Assembly (NCBI GenBank): GCA_963576565.1 | Contig: OY755039.1 | Coordinates: 74,418,771-74,482,770, forward strand | Origin: Aspidapion aeneum | Taxonomy: Eukaryota; Arthropoda; Insecta; Coleoptera; Brentidae | Direction of reading: 5' to 3' | Length of the DNA stretch: 64,000 bases | Shown here: piece by piece, positions 30,792 to 42,300 of the stretch | How positions within the stretch are numbered: the stretch's first letter is position 1 | Layout of the letters: every line of letters begins with the position of its first letter | Translations under genes and position numbers: made by a program | Notes under the pieces: model-generated | Seen by the model: the letters and a program-made list of their open reading frames with translations, nothing else | What the model was told of the DNA's origin: nothing | Database searches by the model: none

Positions 30792-31114
30792 GTGAAGACA
30801 GTGAAGGATCTGACCAGAATGAACAAGAAAAAGAAAAATCTGTTGAAATTATCGAAAATGAAAGTATTAACGATTCTAAACACCCGGAAACGGTTGAAAA
30901 GGGTCCTGTAAATAAACCTGATAAGTATGATACCGCCGAAAGTAACACTGTTTCTGATAACGAAAAAGAAGTGACTACCGAAACGTCTGTTAAGACAGAA
31001 GAGGTTACTGAAAATATAGAAGCAACAGGGCATGGTAAAGATGTAGCGGTGCCCGAGAGCCAGCCTGATACTAAAGATGTGGAGGTACCAGAGCTATCGG
31101 GAGTAGTGACCAAG
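30792..31114 (+). CDS. Host gene exon 4 of window (Glu-rich)
   Basis: The acceptor CTTTTTATTAG ends at 30791 and the donor AAG|GTAAGC is at 31114/31115. It enters in phase 1, making Gly with exon 3's last base, and leaves in phase 0. The 107-residue peptide is highly charged: EDSEGSDQNEQEKEKSVEII, many TEE/VTE repeats, and ends ELSGVVTK. No fold is recognised; disorder is likely. Coding in this frame is supported by the lack of stops over 323 bases in an AT-rich region. Confidence 0.75.
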
Positions 31115-31610
31115 GTAAGCCTGTTGTATTAAATATCCAACTTTCTACAAAGGTTAACGGATCGTCAAGTCGTCGCCATGTTTGTCCTCATACCTTAAAA
31201 AATTTATTAGCAGGCGGCATTAGCGTCACCATTAAGCAACTCTTTAAGCCACAAATTTTGCTTTCTCTCAAAAAAAATTCCCAGTTTTCATATGGCGAAC
31301 AATTTTTCGCATGGTTAATTTTCCCAACAGCAACATGGTAAGTAAGGAATTGGCAATAAAGTTTTCATTTCCATACTTTTTTTCGCTTGCACTGTTCAAG
31401 CGCGCACACGCCGTTACACACAGGCCATTCGCCACCCTAATCGGAGAATTTATTTTCTTTGAACGATTCTACGCAAGAATTTCTAATTCGTTATTATGTC
31501 TGTTCTGTTCTGTTAATGTTTAACATCCACCTTATCTTTTTAATTACAAAGTGTTTTTTTGTGTATTTCTTGGTAAATATGACTGCTTTGACGTCCCAAT
31601 TTTTGTTAAG
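31115..31610 (+). other. Intron 4 (496 bp)
   Basis: A short intron with a GTAAGC donor and a TTTTTGTTAAG acceptor. I see no repeat or gene in it. Confidence 0.6.
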
Positions 31611-32391
31611 GTTGCTGCAGTATCTGAGTCTACGCAGTCTACCTCAGTTGAGCTCGAAGCAGAAGCTGAAGAAAAGGAAGAATCTACGTTGCAAGATATT
31701 ATAAAGATGTCAAGTGAGCCTAATGAATATCTAAATAAAGTCGAAAAAAGAGTGGAAGAAAGAGATAGAGAAGTAACAGCTTCGATTCAAAAAGTAAGCG
31801 AAGAAAAAATTCCAGCTTCCATTGAGGAAATAAGTAAACATGGTAATGATAATGAACAAAAGGATGTGGTTCAACAAATTTTTCAAAGTTGTGATCATCC
31901 TATACAAGATGATGTTACCCAAGAAATCTCGACAAGTGAAGACCAACAAAAACACGAGGTTATAATTCAAGACGTAAATGAAGTTAGCGACACATCGCAG
32001 TCTAAACAAGAAACTGAAAAATCAGAGATAACTCAAAGCGACGATGACCTTGAGCTAACAGAAAGCGATAATGCTTTTAAACTAAAAGCAGAAGAACTAG
32101 ATAAAAGTGGTCAAAAGCCTCAAGAAGCTACGATAACTCAAAGTGATACATGTACTGAGGATGACCTAGCTGTACAAGCATTAGCTGAAACTTCGCCGAA
32201 TCGGGAAGTTGACAAAGATGAATCTGCGATACGAGGAATCAATGAAGTTTATGAACAAAAAGATGAAGAACTAACTGTTTCCAAAATACCTGACACAAGT
32301 AAAAATGCTCACATTGAACAAAAAGATATGGGTGCTGTTGTTCAAGAAATGGGTGCTGTTCAAGACATGGTTGACAACAGCAGCGCTTTCG
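31611..32391 (+). CDS. Host gene exon 5 of window, longest acidic exon
   Basis: The acceptor TTTTGTTAAG ends at 31610 and the donor GTAAGT starts at 32392. It enters in phase 0, matching exon 4, and leaves in phase 1. The 260-codon open frame encodes VAAVSESTQSTSVELEAEAE, a charged segment with YLNKVEKRVEERDREV that could form a coiled coil, repeated SDDDLELTESDN-type acidic runs, and a direct repeat of MGAVVQEMGAVQDM near the end. An AG at 31619-31620 would give phase 1 and is disfavoured. No domain is recognised. Confidence 0.8.
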
Positions 32392-33809
32392 GTAAGTATA
32401 CATCTTGATTTTATTTTGGATAGTTTTTAAAAGACCTATTAGCAAACACAAACTTTCATATCGCTCTAAAAATATTCTGATTGACATATTTTAATAGTTG
32501 GTGTCACACAAGTTGATTTCTGCTTTCCAGTCTCTTGCCAACCCAGAGGTTTTCCTTTATTTCTTTTGTTTAGTTACCTCTATCTGTATAAGCCTGTTTC
32601 TTTGTTCAATTCAATACTTTATTTGGTATTCTTGTTTATTTGGCAATATAAACTTTTGTTCATGTTTTCTCTGGATACTGCTTGTCCGCTAACGAACTTA
32701 ATATATTGAACGAACTAAGAAGATTTGAATTCTATAGGTTGCTGATTGAACGATATTAGTTAAAGAAAATTTTATGAAATACGAAACTGAAATGAATATT
32801 TTTCACCTTATCTTGAATTGCTCTAAATTCCACTTAGCTGGCAAGCGAACATGACAACATGCCGTGCGTTTAAAAAAGAGCCACAGTCTTGCGAGGTAAT
32901 ACGTGCGCTTCAAACGAAACAGCGATACATTCCGTGTTATGATATTTTGGCGACTGCGTAGTCGGTAACGACTTCAGAGGTACCCCTTTCAGTTTTCAAA
33001 TGCGCGTAAACTTTTTAGCCAAAAAAACAAGAAAACAGAAAAGGAAATAATTCTTTGGCATGATTAGTAAACGCGCAGTTTTTAATAGAAAATATTGAGA
33101 GAGAAAAAAACTAAACTTTAGTTTAAATGTAGATTATATACAGGATGCGCAGACGAAAATGTCAACCAGTTAAAGCACCTGGCAAAGCGAAGATCTCTAC
33201 CAATGATCTTTGAAGAAGACCGTTAACAGTTCTCCAGTGGCGGCCCGTGGGCTGTAAATCTGAGCGCTAATAGCTTAAGGGTGGGAATTATGGATTTTTT
33301 TATTTTTATTAACAGAGAAAGAAAGCCACAATGTGCACTGCGCCTTGAAAAAAACTGAGATATATTTCTTACCGTAAAATGATAAAAAGAAATAAAAATC
33401 TACAAAAATAGGTATTTAACTGCTTAAATATTTTTAAAAATTGTTCTTTTTTACTTTCGTAACGTTCAAAAAATAGATGGAGTCACTTCAATCAATAACC
33501 ATAATGAATAAGGTACAAAACTATCGTCTTATCATGTTATATTAATCAGACTGGCCGTAAATTAAGTGCGCCTTATAAAATAGCGGTCTGCGTTCTCTAC
33601 GCCACCACCCCGTTTCCATGGTTACCCGGGCTGCTATATAGCTTGAGGCCATAGAGGACCCGAGCGTCTATCGATCATAGGATTCTTCGATTAATCGTGT
33701 CGGAAGTTGGAGATGAACTTTATTCATGGTATGCGTCGAGGCAAAAGGAAAAAATAAGGAATATGCAAAACATATATTTAATTAGAATTTTATTTTTTTG
33801 AATTTTTTC
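32392..33809. other. Intron 5, start: no gene recognised
   Basis: AT-rich sequence. A GC-richer piece near 33560-33700 (CCTTATAAAATAGCGG, then TACCCGGGCTGCTATATAGC) could be LTR-like promoter sequence of the BEL relic that follows, but I cannot show a second copy. Confidence 0.4.
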
Positions 33810-34090
33810 AGGGGAGGGGGATGCGGCAATGTAGCCTTAAAGAGGATTTCTGATAGTTGCTACTCTAGCAATTCCGTCAGAACCAGCATGTTTCTGAGTG
33901 ACTTTTTAAAGGAGGAAGTTGGTAATTTTTTATGAGATCAACATAATTTGCTTGTAGTTCAAGGATCCCATTGTTCCATTTTTGTCGCTGGTGAAGCGTG
34001 TTAAGGTACGATAAATGCCACCTTTTCCAAAAATCTTCTTGAGACCTTTGGAGAAGCTGCCATCAATTTAAACGATGCAACAAGAAATGA
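33810..34090 (-). pseudogene. BEL/Pao integrase C-terminal relic
   Basis: On the minus strand a segment WQLLQRSQEDFWKRWHLSYL with HQRQKWN, then, after frame changes, GSDGIARVATIRN, matches the C-terminal block of BEL/Pao integrase as in the elements at 16681 and 43100. Stops and frameshifts are present. Only this end remains. Confidence 0.65.
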
Positions 34091-34519
34091 CCCGGAATTA
34101 GTACTGATAATAAAAGGTAGTTGTCTAATTCAACAGCCAACGTTCCGCGTCATACTCAGGGCTAAAAACACAAAGCACGTAAGTCTAATCATTAACAACA
34201 ATAAGATTTAAAAAATTAAATAATTTTTTTATACAAGTTAAAAAGGTTACAATTTAAAAATTACAATAAAAATTCTATTAAAATTGTTTTAAAAAGTTTT
34301 CTTAAAAAATAAACATATAGTAGAAAAATAAATTGACAGGTCAATATTCTTTTCAAAGTACAGGAAATAAACAACATAAAACACAAACAGGTATCATTGA
34401 TACAGAAAAAGTAACAATAATAAATATATAAAAAAACAATAATAAAATATATTATGTTCCTACCCAGAATATTAGTTATATAAATTTCAAGATATTTACA
34501 CAATATACTAAATAACCTA

Positions 34520-35407
34520 CAACCTCATTTTCGGTATAATGTTAAAAACTCTCTAGTTTTCTTTGATGTTAAATCTCTTCTTATCAACATACCACAAGAT
34601 ATGGTTATAGGCATAATTGATTTCATTGGAATTAAATTTGCACACTCATAAAATTTACATTTGAAATTCGCTACTTTGTTTATGAAGGTGACTACTACCA
34701 ACAATATCCAATCTTAGCTACCATGATTATGGACTATATAGTTTCCAAGACTCTTGAACACTTAGACTTTTATATTCCATTTTTCTTCCTATATATGGAC
34801 GATTCTGTCACAGCAGTTCCAAAAAATAAAGTTGAAACAGTTTTAAACAAATTAAATTCTATTAACAATAACTTAGAATTCACTTTGAAGTACAAAAAGA
34901 TAAGAAACTACTGTTTTTGGATTTGCTTCTTATAAAACAGGATAATAAAATAATTCTTAACCTTTGTAAAAAACCTACTAGCTCAAACCGAATACTTAAC
35001 TATCAATCAGCTCATCCGCTTCACCAAAAGATTAATATAATTAAACAATTTCAAAATAAAATTTACAAACTAGCACATAAAAGTTTTTGGAAACAAAACA
35101 TAGACCAACTTAAAACAAATCTTCTAGCTAATAATTGTCCTAAAGACTTTATAAATCAAATTTTAAACCAACAACCCCACATAAATAATACAGAAAGAAC
35201 ATCGGATATTACATTTACCAACTAAACAATACTATAAAATACCATACATTAATGGTCTGACTGAACCACTAAGAAAGAAAAGCACTCCAAATACTGAAGT
35301 TGCTATGTACAACACTAAGACCATAAAAATCGTTTTTCACAAAAGAAACCACACCTAAAGATAACTTAAGTAAAATAGTCTATAAAATACCCTGTAATAA
35401 CTGTAAC
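34520..35407 (+). pseudogene. Penelope-like relic B, 5' part, interrupted by gypsy
   Basis: Fragments in shifting frames: LVFFDVKSLLINIPQDMV (motif A), PILATMIMDYIVSKTLEHL, the catalytic FLYMDDSVTAVPKNKV, NNNLEFTLKY, LCKKPTSSNRILNYQSAHP, and KIPCNNCN, which starts the GIY-YIG region. It breaks exactly at the gypsy insertion point (duplication GTAAC at 35403-35407) and resumes at 47229. It belongs to a different Penelope group from element A. The first core motifs and the N-terminus are decayed or absent. Confidence 0.8.
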
Positions 35408-35664
35408 TGTTATATATTATTATTGGAAGTTTTGGAAAGAGTGCGTTATTTACTTTTGTGCCGGAACCCCAGTTTCCACGCGCACAGCAAAAAAGGTGTT
35501 ATTGTTTTTTAGATACCTATGTCGTTCGCTCTCGCGCTACTATGTATGTATTAAACAGAGTTTATAATATTATCAAGTTAATAATACACGGTTAAATGAA
35601 ATCCTGATTTATTATTTATTTCCCAATAATTGTACTATTCAAATTAGTATTACCATACAGAAAA
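35408..35664 (+). repeat. Gypsy 5' LTR
   Basis: A 257-bp repeat starting TGTTATATATT and ending ACAGAAAA, followed after one base by a TGGCGACGAG primer-binding site. It matches 46975-47228. Confidence 0.9.
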
Positions 35665-35794
35665 GTGGCGACGAGAATTCTAACGGATCTAGGCGAGTTG
35701 TACGTAACCGACATTGTTAAATTGCAATGAAATTTTGATTTGACTTACTGGTAACTTTTCGGTTCATACAAATCAAAAAGAAAATTTATAAAAA

Positions 35795-36720
35795 ATGAGT
35801 GAGTCAGTCGGTTTACTCGGTACTTTAGTCTTTAGTGAAAGGATAAAACAGTTTTTTATCGCGAATAAAATTACGGATGATGATCGTAAAAAAGCGATAC
35901 TAATTAACTCTCTTTCTGAGGATTGTTATATTTTAGTGCGGAATTTGTGTGTTCCAGATATACCGGAAAATAAGTCTTTAAATGACCTTTCTACGTTATT
36001 AAAAGATCATTTTTCACCGGTAAAATCGTATTTTTCCGAAAGGCTTAAGTTTTTTAATAGTAGACGAGAACTAAGTGAAAGTGTTTCCGATTGGGAAGCT
36101 AGGGTTAAAAGTTTAGCTTCAACTTGTGGTTTTGGCTCGGAGCTAACCGTAATGATGCGCGATATTTTTGTGTGCGGCATAACGATGAAAAGATTATGGA
36201 AAGGTTATTTGAGGATGCCTCAAAGGCCGGTACTACCTTGTCGAAGTTGGTAAAAATTGCAGCGAGCAAGGAGTCAGCCCTTAAAGAGCATAAAGTGCGC
36301 GAATCTTTTGGGGCAGTGCAAATAAAAAGTGAACCAGTTAATTTTCATCGGCAGCGACCAAATTCGCATAATAACCACCAAAAAAATAAACCAAAAAGCT
36401 ATGGGAAGCCTTCAGGAAGCGGTAAGAATGTACCTAGAAGCCAAAATTCGGTGAGTGTTGACAAAAATAATTTTTCCCACATTAAAAAAATGGCATGTTC
36501 CTGCTGCGGACGCAGCAATCACGAATATTTAAACTGTGCTTTTAAAAACTGTACGTGTCACTGGTGTGGGGTAAAAGGGCATTTAGCGCCCCAGTGTAAA
36601 CGAGCAAATCAAAATTTTTTAAGTGAAACTCAGTTGGACGAGGTAAATTTATCAGAAGACTCTATTTTTAACCTAAGAGATTGCTCTTTAGGTGATATTT
36701 TTGATCAGTGGCAATATTAA
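35795..36720 (+). pseudogene. Gypsy Gag with two zinc knuckles
   Basis: Gag packages the element RNA. The N-terminal part (35795 to about 36180) has the capsid-like segment RDIFVCGI preceded by SVSDWEARVKSLAS. A one-base frameshift near 36180 moves the reading frame to HNDEKIMERLFEDASKAG. Two CCHC zinc knuckles follow, CSCCGRSNHEYLNC and CHWCGVKGHLAPQC. It ends at a stop at 36718-36720. Gag in this gypsy group normally overlaps or precedes pol with a shift, so the ending itself may be natural, but the internal shift is a lesion. Confidence 0.85.
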
Positions 36721-36812
36721 ACCTACTTTTATAAATTTATTAGTAGAAAATATTCCCATTGGGTTTGGGGCCGATTCAGGGTTCGCACATTCAGCAATAT
36801 CTGAAAAATTAT
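36721..36812 (+). pseudogene. Gypsy protease start, cut by BEL B
   Basis: The segment reads IGFGADSGFAHSAISEKLL, with the Asp-Ser-Gly active-site motif of a retroviral-type aspartic protease. The codon series is interrupted at 36812 by BEL B, whose duplication ATTAT (36808-36812) is repeated at 43918-43922. The remainder of the protease continues from 43918. Confidence 0.75.
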
Positions 36813-37473
36813 TGAACAAGTTTCCCAACTTGTTTTTATTTTTGTAAATAATTATATTCTCTAATTTTCCCTTAAAATTAGAGAAGCTATCTCTCTTAGT
36901 TTTTAAATATTTTTGGGTTACATTTTCTACGCTTACAAGCGTTTTTAGAATATTATTTTTATTTACTTTACGCTATATCTTTCCATATTTTAAATTTAAA
37001 CTTCGCGCGCTTCTTCCAGCAATGAAGGATTTGAGATAAGCGGCTAAATTCGGCCTAGCAGACGAAAACGCCGATTGTCTGGACGAACAACTCAACCACG
37101 CGCCACGTGCAAGGAAAGTCACCGCATCGCTATTATTTTATATTAAAATTGTGGAAACTATTAATTTTACGCTTTAGTTTATTAGATATTAGTGTTTGGA
37201 ACATTTTGAACTATAGAACAATGGAGAGTCTGGTACTTCGCGTATAATCGGGCTGGCCAGCCAAGAAGCTACAAAAGACATCGAATGGTAAGTCGTTTCT
37301 TGATAATTTTTCATTGCTGCGCTATTTTTAGTATTTAAGTTTTTAGGCTCTTTTTTCCCTGTTGGAGCCCTGTGGAAAGATACAGTCCCTCTTAACTCCC
37401 CCACGTTTTTCTCGAGCTATCTCGAGTGGTCCTTCGGTATATTTTATTTTCTACAGAAGGCCTAACCTCACCA
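36813..37473 (+). repeat. BEL B 5' LTR
   Basis: A 661-bp repeat identical to 43257-43917 except for one base. It is followed directly by TTTGGTCCAGGTTCGAGCC, the likely primer-binding region. Confidence 0.95.
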
Positions 37474-37474
37474 T

Positions 37475-37492
37475 TTGGTCCAGGTTCGAGCC
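37475..37492 (+). other. BEL B probable primer-binding site
   Basis: TTGGTCCAGGTTCGAGCC starts one base after the LTR. The leading TGG fits the complement of a tRNA CCA end, but I cannot match the rest to a specific tRNA. The sequence also resembles a tRNA T arm in the sense orientation (CAGG-TTCGAG-CCTG). Confidence 0.45.
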
Positions 37493-37842
37493 TGATAACA
37501 GGACCCCGGGAAAAATTAAAGTCTAAATCGCATTTTGTTAAAAATAAAATTTTTAATAAATACGCATGACCTTGATCTTTTTGCTGTGCTAGCAGTAAAA
37601 ATAACAAGTAAAAAAGTACCGAACGCGCATTGTTTTCGCGCATTTCCTACCTCTTTTTGGCTTGGCGTCGACTGCACGTAGGAAAAGTGTCCAACACAAC
37701 GATATTAGAGAGGTAAATGAGACTTGTTTACATTTTTTATCGCCTATTTTCTTTTCTTTTTAAACGTTTTAATTTTTAAATATTAAAAATTTCGGAAACT
37801 AATCGTTCACCTGTTTTAACGGAGTTTTTTAAAAACATTACA

Positions 37843-39384
37843 ATGAGTACGCAACTTAAGAAGTTAGAAGCACTCCGTAATGTGCAACATAATCGCATTA
37901 ATACTCTTCATAACTTAGCTAATGCATGCCCAACGGATGATACAAAAAAACCGTGTTTACAGGTTCGACTTATCGACCTTGATGAAATGAAAGAAACATT
38001 TTTTATTTATCAAAATCAAATAATAGAGGCTTATTCGGCAAGTCCGGAGAGACTGGAAGAAGAAAATGAACGCCTTACTGAGTTTGACGACAGCTTCTAT
38101 GATATTAAAAGAATTCAAAAACAACTATTTGAGGTGAAAATTGAAGCTCCTCAACCTCAAAACTTAACGCAAATTTCAAATTCTGCTGATCCAGACCGCT
38201 TTATGGCGTCTTTAATGCCAAGACTGCGCATTGTCGAATTTCATGGCGACATCACTAAGTTTCCAACCTTTCTAGATATGTACAATAGTTCTGTACACAA
38301 TAATCCTAGTATTCCTACAAACGCTAAATTTAATTTGTTACTGTCCTACCTAAAAGGACCGCCTTTAAACGTAGTTAAACATTTACAAATAACCGACGCT
38401 AATTATATAATCGCTTACAATACGCTTCTAAAACGCTATCATAACCCCCGCTTATCGGCTCAAACTTATTGGCGCTCCGTGTATAATTTTCCCGCTCTCA
38501 AAGACGACAATCCAGAAACGCTGCGCACGCTGCTTGATGTTTTTTCAGAAAACATTGAGGCTTTAAAAACTCTAAATTACGACACTGATCAATGGTGTTT
38601 TCCGCTCGCCAACATTTTACTAGATAAATTGCCTGAGGTACTACTTTCGCGCTTTGAACTAGCTAATTCTAGGTCTAATGAAATGCCCAAATATCACGAA
38701 ATTTATAATTTCCTTGAAACTCAATGTAATTCGCTATATTCGCTACAATCTAAAAATAGATTTAAAATTAATAAACAGTTTTATAAAAATAACGCCTCGC
38801 CTTATTATACAAAAACGCTACTTGGTACGGAAAATACTCATTCTAAAGATAGATGCGCTTTTTGTGATTCTAACACACATTCAATATATTTATGTCACGC
38901 ATTTAAAGGTAAATCTCCCTACGAACGCTATGCTTACGCTAAAAATAAAAAACTATGTTTAAATTGTTTAAGCTCAATACATTTAACAAATTCTTGTCAA
39001 AGTCTACGCTCATGTCGCTATTGCCCTGGTAATCAAAGACATCACTCATTAATTCATTTTGAGCGAAATTCTAATTACTTTAATTCTCAAAATCAAAATA
39101 GATCACATTTTGATGCTAACGTGAATTTCTCACAAAATCTCTCTAATATTTCTCCCAACGCATCTCCAAGTAGTGCACCACGTGGTTACTTGACCAGCCA
39201 GCAAAGTTTTAGATCCCCGGCTACTGGTTGTCCGCTTCAAAATTACTCTACTCAAAATAATCAAAATTTTACTTCGACGTCTTCTAATTCACAAGTACCA
39301 ATCGCAACTCCTTCAGGTTCTAACCCCCCACGCATTGTGGTTTTATTTCTGCGCAATCGCAAGTTTTATTGTCAACTATCCTAG
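37843..39384 (+). CDS. BEL B Gag
   Basis: A 513-codon frame from ATG at 37843. It holds the BEL/Pao Gag core of DUF1759 type (MPRLRIVEFHGDITKFPTF, MYNSSVHNNPSIPT, LLSYLKGPPLNVVKHLQI), then Cys/His clusters CAFCDSNTHSIYLC and CRYCPGNQRHHSLIH, and an Asn/Gln/Ser-rich tail. The frame ends at 39384, after running past the C6 run at 39324-39329 where the pol frame becomes the meaningful one. In BEL A the same region is one continuous frame with protease, so the last ~20 residues after the C run are probably not native unless a frameshift is programmed. Confidence 0.9.
   Translation: MSTQLKKLEALRNVQHNRINTLHNLANACPTDDTKKPCLQVRLIDLDEMKETFFIYQNQIIEAYSASPERLEEENERLTEFDDSFYDIKRIQKQLFEVKIEAPQPQNLTQISNSADPDRFMASLMPRLRIVEFHGDITKFPTFLDMYNSSVHNNPSIPTNAKFNLLLSYLKGPPLNVVKHLQITDANYIIAYNTLLKRYHNPRLSAQTYWRSVYNFPALKDDNPETLRTLLDVFSENIEALKTLNYDTDQWCFPLANILLDKLPEVLLSRFELANSRSNEMPKYHEIYNFLETQCNSLYSLQSKNRFKINKQFYKNNASPYYTKTLLGTENTHSKDRCAFCDSNTHSIYLCHAFKGKSPYERYAYAKNKKLCLNCLSSIHLTNSCQSLRSCRYCPGNQRHHSLIHFERNSNYFNSQNQNRSHFDANVNFSQNLSNISPNASPSSAPRGYLTSQQSFRSPATGCPLQNYSTQNNQNFTSTSSNSQVPIATPSGSNPPRIVVLFLRNRKFYCQLS
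39324..39330 (+). promoter_or_regulatory. Candidate -1 frameshift site, CCCCCCA
   Basis: In the Gag frame the codons are AAC CCC CCA, giving the heptamer C_CCC_CCA of the X_XXY_YYZ form. A -1 slip moves translation exactly into the Pol frame just past its in-frame TAA. No clear downstream pseudoknot was found by eye. A simple one-base indel in the C run would look the same. Confidence 0.45.
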
Positions 39385-42300
39385 TAAAAATTCAAGACGT
39401 CCGCGGTAACTTTCAAACAGTTAAAGCCGTGTTAGACAGCGGTTCGCAAAACACTTTTTGTTCTCAAAAATTAGCGCAACAATTGGGCCTTCCAAGACAA
39501 CCCTTATGTTCAAATATACAGGGGGTTGGAGGCAACTCTCTTACTTCTGATCTAGGATCGATTTTTATTAAAATTTGTAATTTTCAAAAACCAGATATTT
39601 TTGTGTCTACGCAAGCGATTATTTTGCAAAAGGTTTGTACTGATTTACCGTCAGTAAAAATAAATACAGAAAATTGGCATTTTATAAAAAATTTACCCTT
39701 AGCAGATCCCACTTTTTACAACCCTTCGCCTGTAAATTTACTAATTGGTATGGATCTATTTCCACTAATTATACAGGGTGAAAAAATCGCTAGCGATGAT
39801 CCAAATCATCCCTTTGCTATGGGAACTATTTTCGGCTATATTTTGATGGGACAAATAAATCAACCCTTAATTTCTACCCCGCCAATTAATGCTCTTTTTT
39901 GTCAAAATGAAAATGACTCGCTTTCGCAATTAATTTCAAAATTTTGGGAAACCGACTGCGTCCCCCAAAAAACTCATTTGAAACCAGAGGATGAAATTTG
40001 TGAAAATTATTTTAAACAGAGCGTGTCGCGTAATCAAGACGGCCGGTATACTGTCTCCCTTCCCTTTCGCACATTTGAAAATCCACCGCAGTTTCCCGCA
40101 ATAAAACAAGTCGCGCTAAATCGTTTCTTATCTTTAGAAAAAAAACTGCTTCGCGATAAAAACTTGTATTGTGAATATTCTAAATTTATGAATGAATATT
40201 TGGAATTGGGTCATATGGACTATGACTCAGAAAAAGAAGACGATTCAGACAGCTATTTTATTCCACATTTCGCTGTTGTTAAAAATGAAGCTATCACTAC
40301 TAAGACAAGGGTAGTTTTTAATGCGAGTATTACTGACCCTTTTACGCATATTTCGCTTAATCAAGTATTATTATCGGGTCCAAAACTACAAAAAGATATT
40401 ATTCAGATATTATTACATTTTCGCCTTAACCCTGTGACGCTCACCTGCGATATTCAAAAAATGTATCGTGGTATAAATATCAACCCTGATCATCAAAAAT
40501 ACCAAAAAATATTTTGGCGGTTTAACCCTAATGACAAAGTTTCCGTTTTTAAACTACGAACTGTCACTTACGGAGTGAACTGTTCACCATATCTCGCTTT
40601 ACGCACCCTTCAGCACTTAGCTGAGTCCGAATATGATAACTACCCTCACGCTGCTAAAGTTATACTTAACGATACCTATATTGATGACGTCACTACTTCA
40701 TGTGAAACGGTTCAAGAGGCGTTAAATTTGCAGCATGAGCTTACGGAATTGTTAGGAAACGCTGGCTTGAAATTACACAAATGGTCTAGCAATCGCTCAG
40801 AAGTGATCTCTCATTTAGATCCCTCCTTAGTCAACCCCGCAGTTTTATCTCTCGATTCGGATGACGTCACTAAGGTCTTAGGCCTGTGCTGGCATCCTTC
40901 CTACGACGAGTTTCGATTTAACATATTACCTAATCAGCAAAGCTGTACTAAAAGGACGCTTCTCTCTTTTTTAGCACGCTGCTATGACCCCCATGGGTAT
41001 CTTACCCCAGTAACATTCACTTTAAAATATTTGATTCAACAAATTTGGTTACTTGGTATTTCCTGGGACGCCACGCCTACTTTAGAAATAGTCCGTCAGT
41101 GGACACTCTATCAATCTGAATTTCAAGTTTTAGAAAAATTTAGCTTACTCCGCCACATTGACATCACGAACGCTGAATCCATCGATCTCTGTGGTTTTTG
41201 TGATGCGAGTGAACGAGGGTACGCATGCGTAATTTACTTACGTGTCTTACGAAACGCTAAATATCACATATATTTTGTTCTTGCGAAAAGTCGCATCGCT
41301 CCACTTAAAAAATTTGTTAGTATCCCGAGAATAGAACTTCTAGCCGCTACTCTTTTATCTGAGGTCTTAAAATACACATATGATATATTCATAAAAAGGT
41401 TCACAATAAATAATATTTACGCTTTTTCGGACGCAATGGTTGTTTTACACTGGATAAAATCCCATCCAAGTAAATGGAAAACTTTTGTCGCAAATCGTGT
41501 TAGTCTTATCCAAGATAATATTAATCCAGAATGTTGGTTATATACCCCCACCTTTCTCAATAGTGCCGATGTAGCCAGCCGCGGCTGCTCGCCGAGTGAG
41601 CTTTTAAATCATCCCCTATGGTGGGCCGCCCCTAGTTTTTTACAAGAATCTTTCGATAAATGGCCAACAAAAACCCCGCAAGTCAAAATAAATGACAGTT
41701 TAGAGACTGAGGAACGAAAAAATGTTGCTCTGATTTCTTGTGACCGAATAACGGAAAACTTTTTAGATTCGCTTTTAAATAATAAATCCGATTTTTACGC
41801 TATTCAACTACTTTTAGCCCGCAGTTTACGATTCATAAATAATTGTAGACTATCCGCAGATGTCAGAAAAAAGACAAATATAGATTATATCGATCTCTTT
41901 AACGCTTTAAAATGTTTGGCTAAGCACGAACAACAAAAATACTTTTCTGAAGTAATTCTTAACCTTCAAAACCAGAAAAAGTGCATAAAACCCATACAAA
42001 AATTGAATCCCTTTTTAGACCAGGATGGTCTTATAAGAGTTGGAGGACGCATTCAACAAGCCATGACTATTTCTTACGGACTAAAACATCCTCTTCTTTT
42101 ACCCAAGGAAAGTAGACTTTCTTATATTTTTATTGAATATATGCACAAAAAATATTTGCATGTTGGAGTGCAAACAGTCCAATATCTCATTAGTCAAATT
42201 TTTTGGATTTTATCTGCCAAACGCTTAATTAAAACGGTTTTATCCAAATGTGTTCGTTGCTTTCGCGTCAAACCGCATTCTTATGAGCAAATCATGGGAC

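Noticed and set aside
31619..31620. Alternative acceptor for host exon 5 after CTGCAG.
   Set aside because: It would enter in phase 1, which does not match the phase 0 exit of exon 4; the AG at 31609-31610 matches.
33560..33700. A promoter for a gene (TATAAAA-like and GC-rich segment).
   Set aside because: No start codon or gene follows on either strand; it borders a BEL relic and is more likely old LTR sequence.
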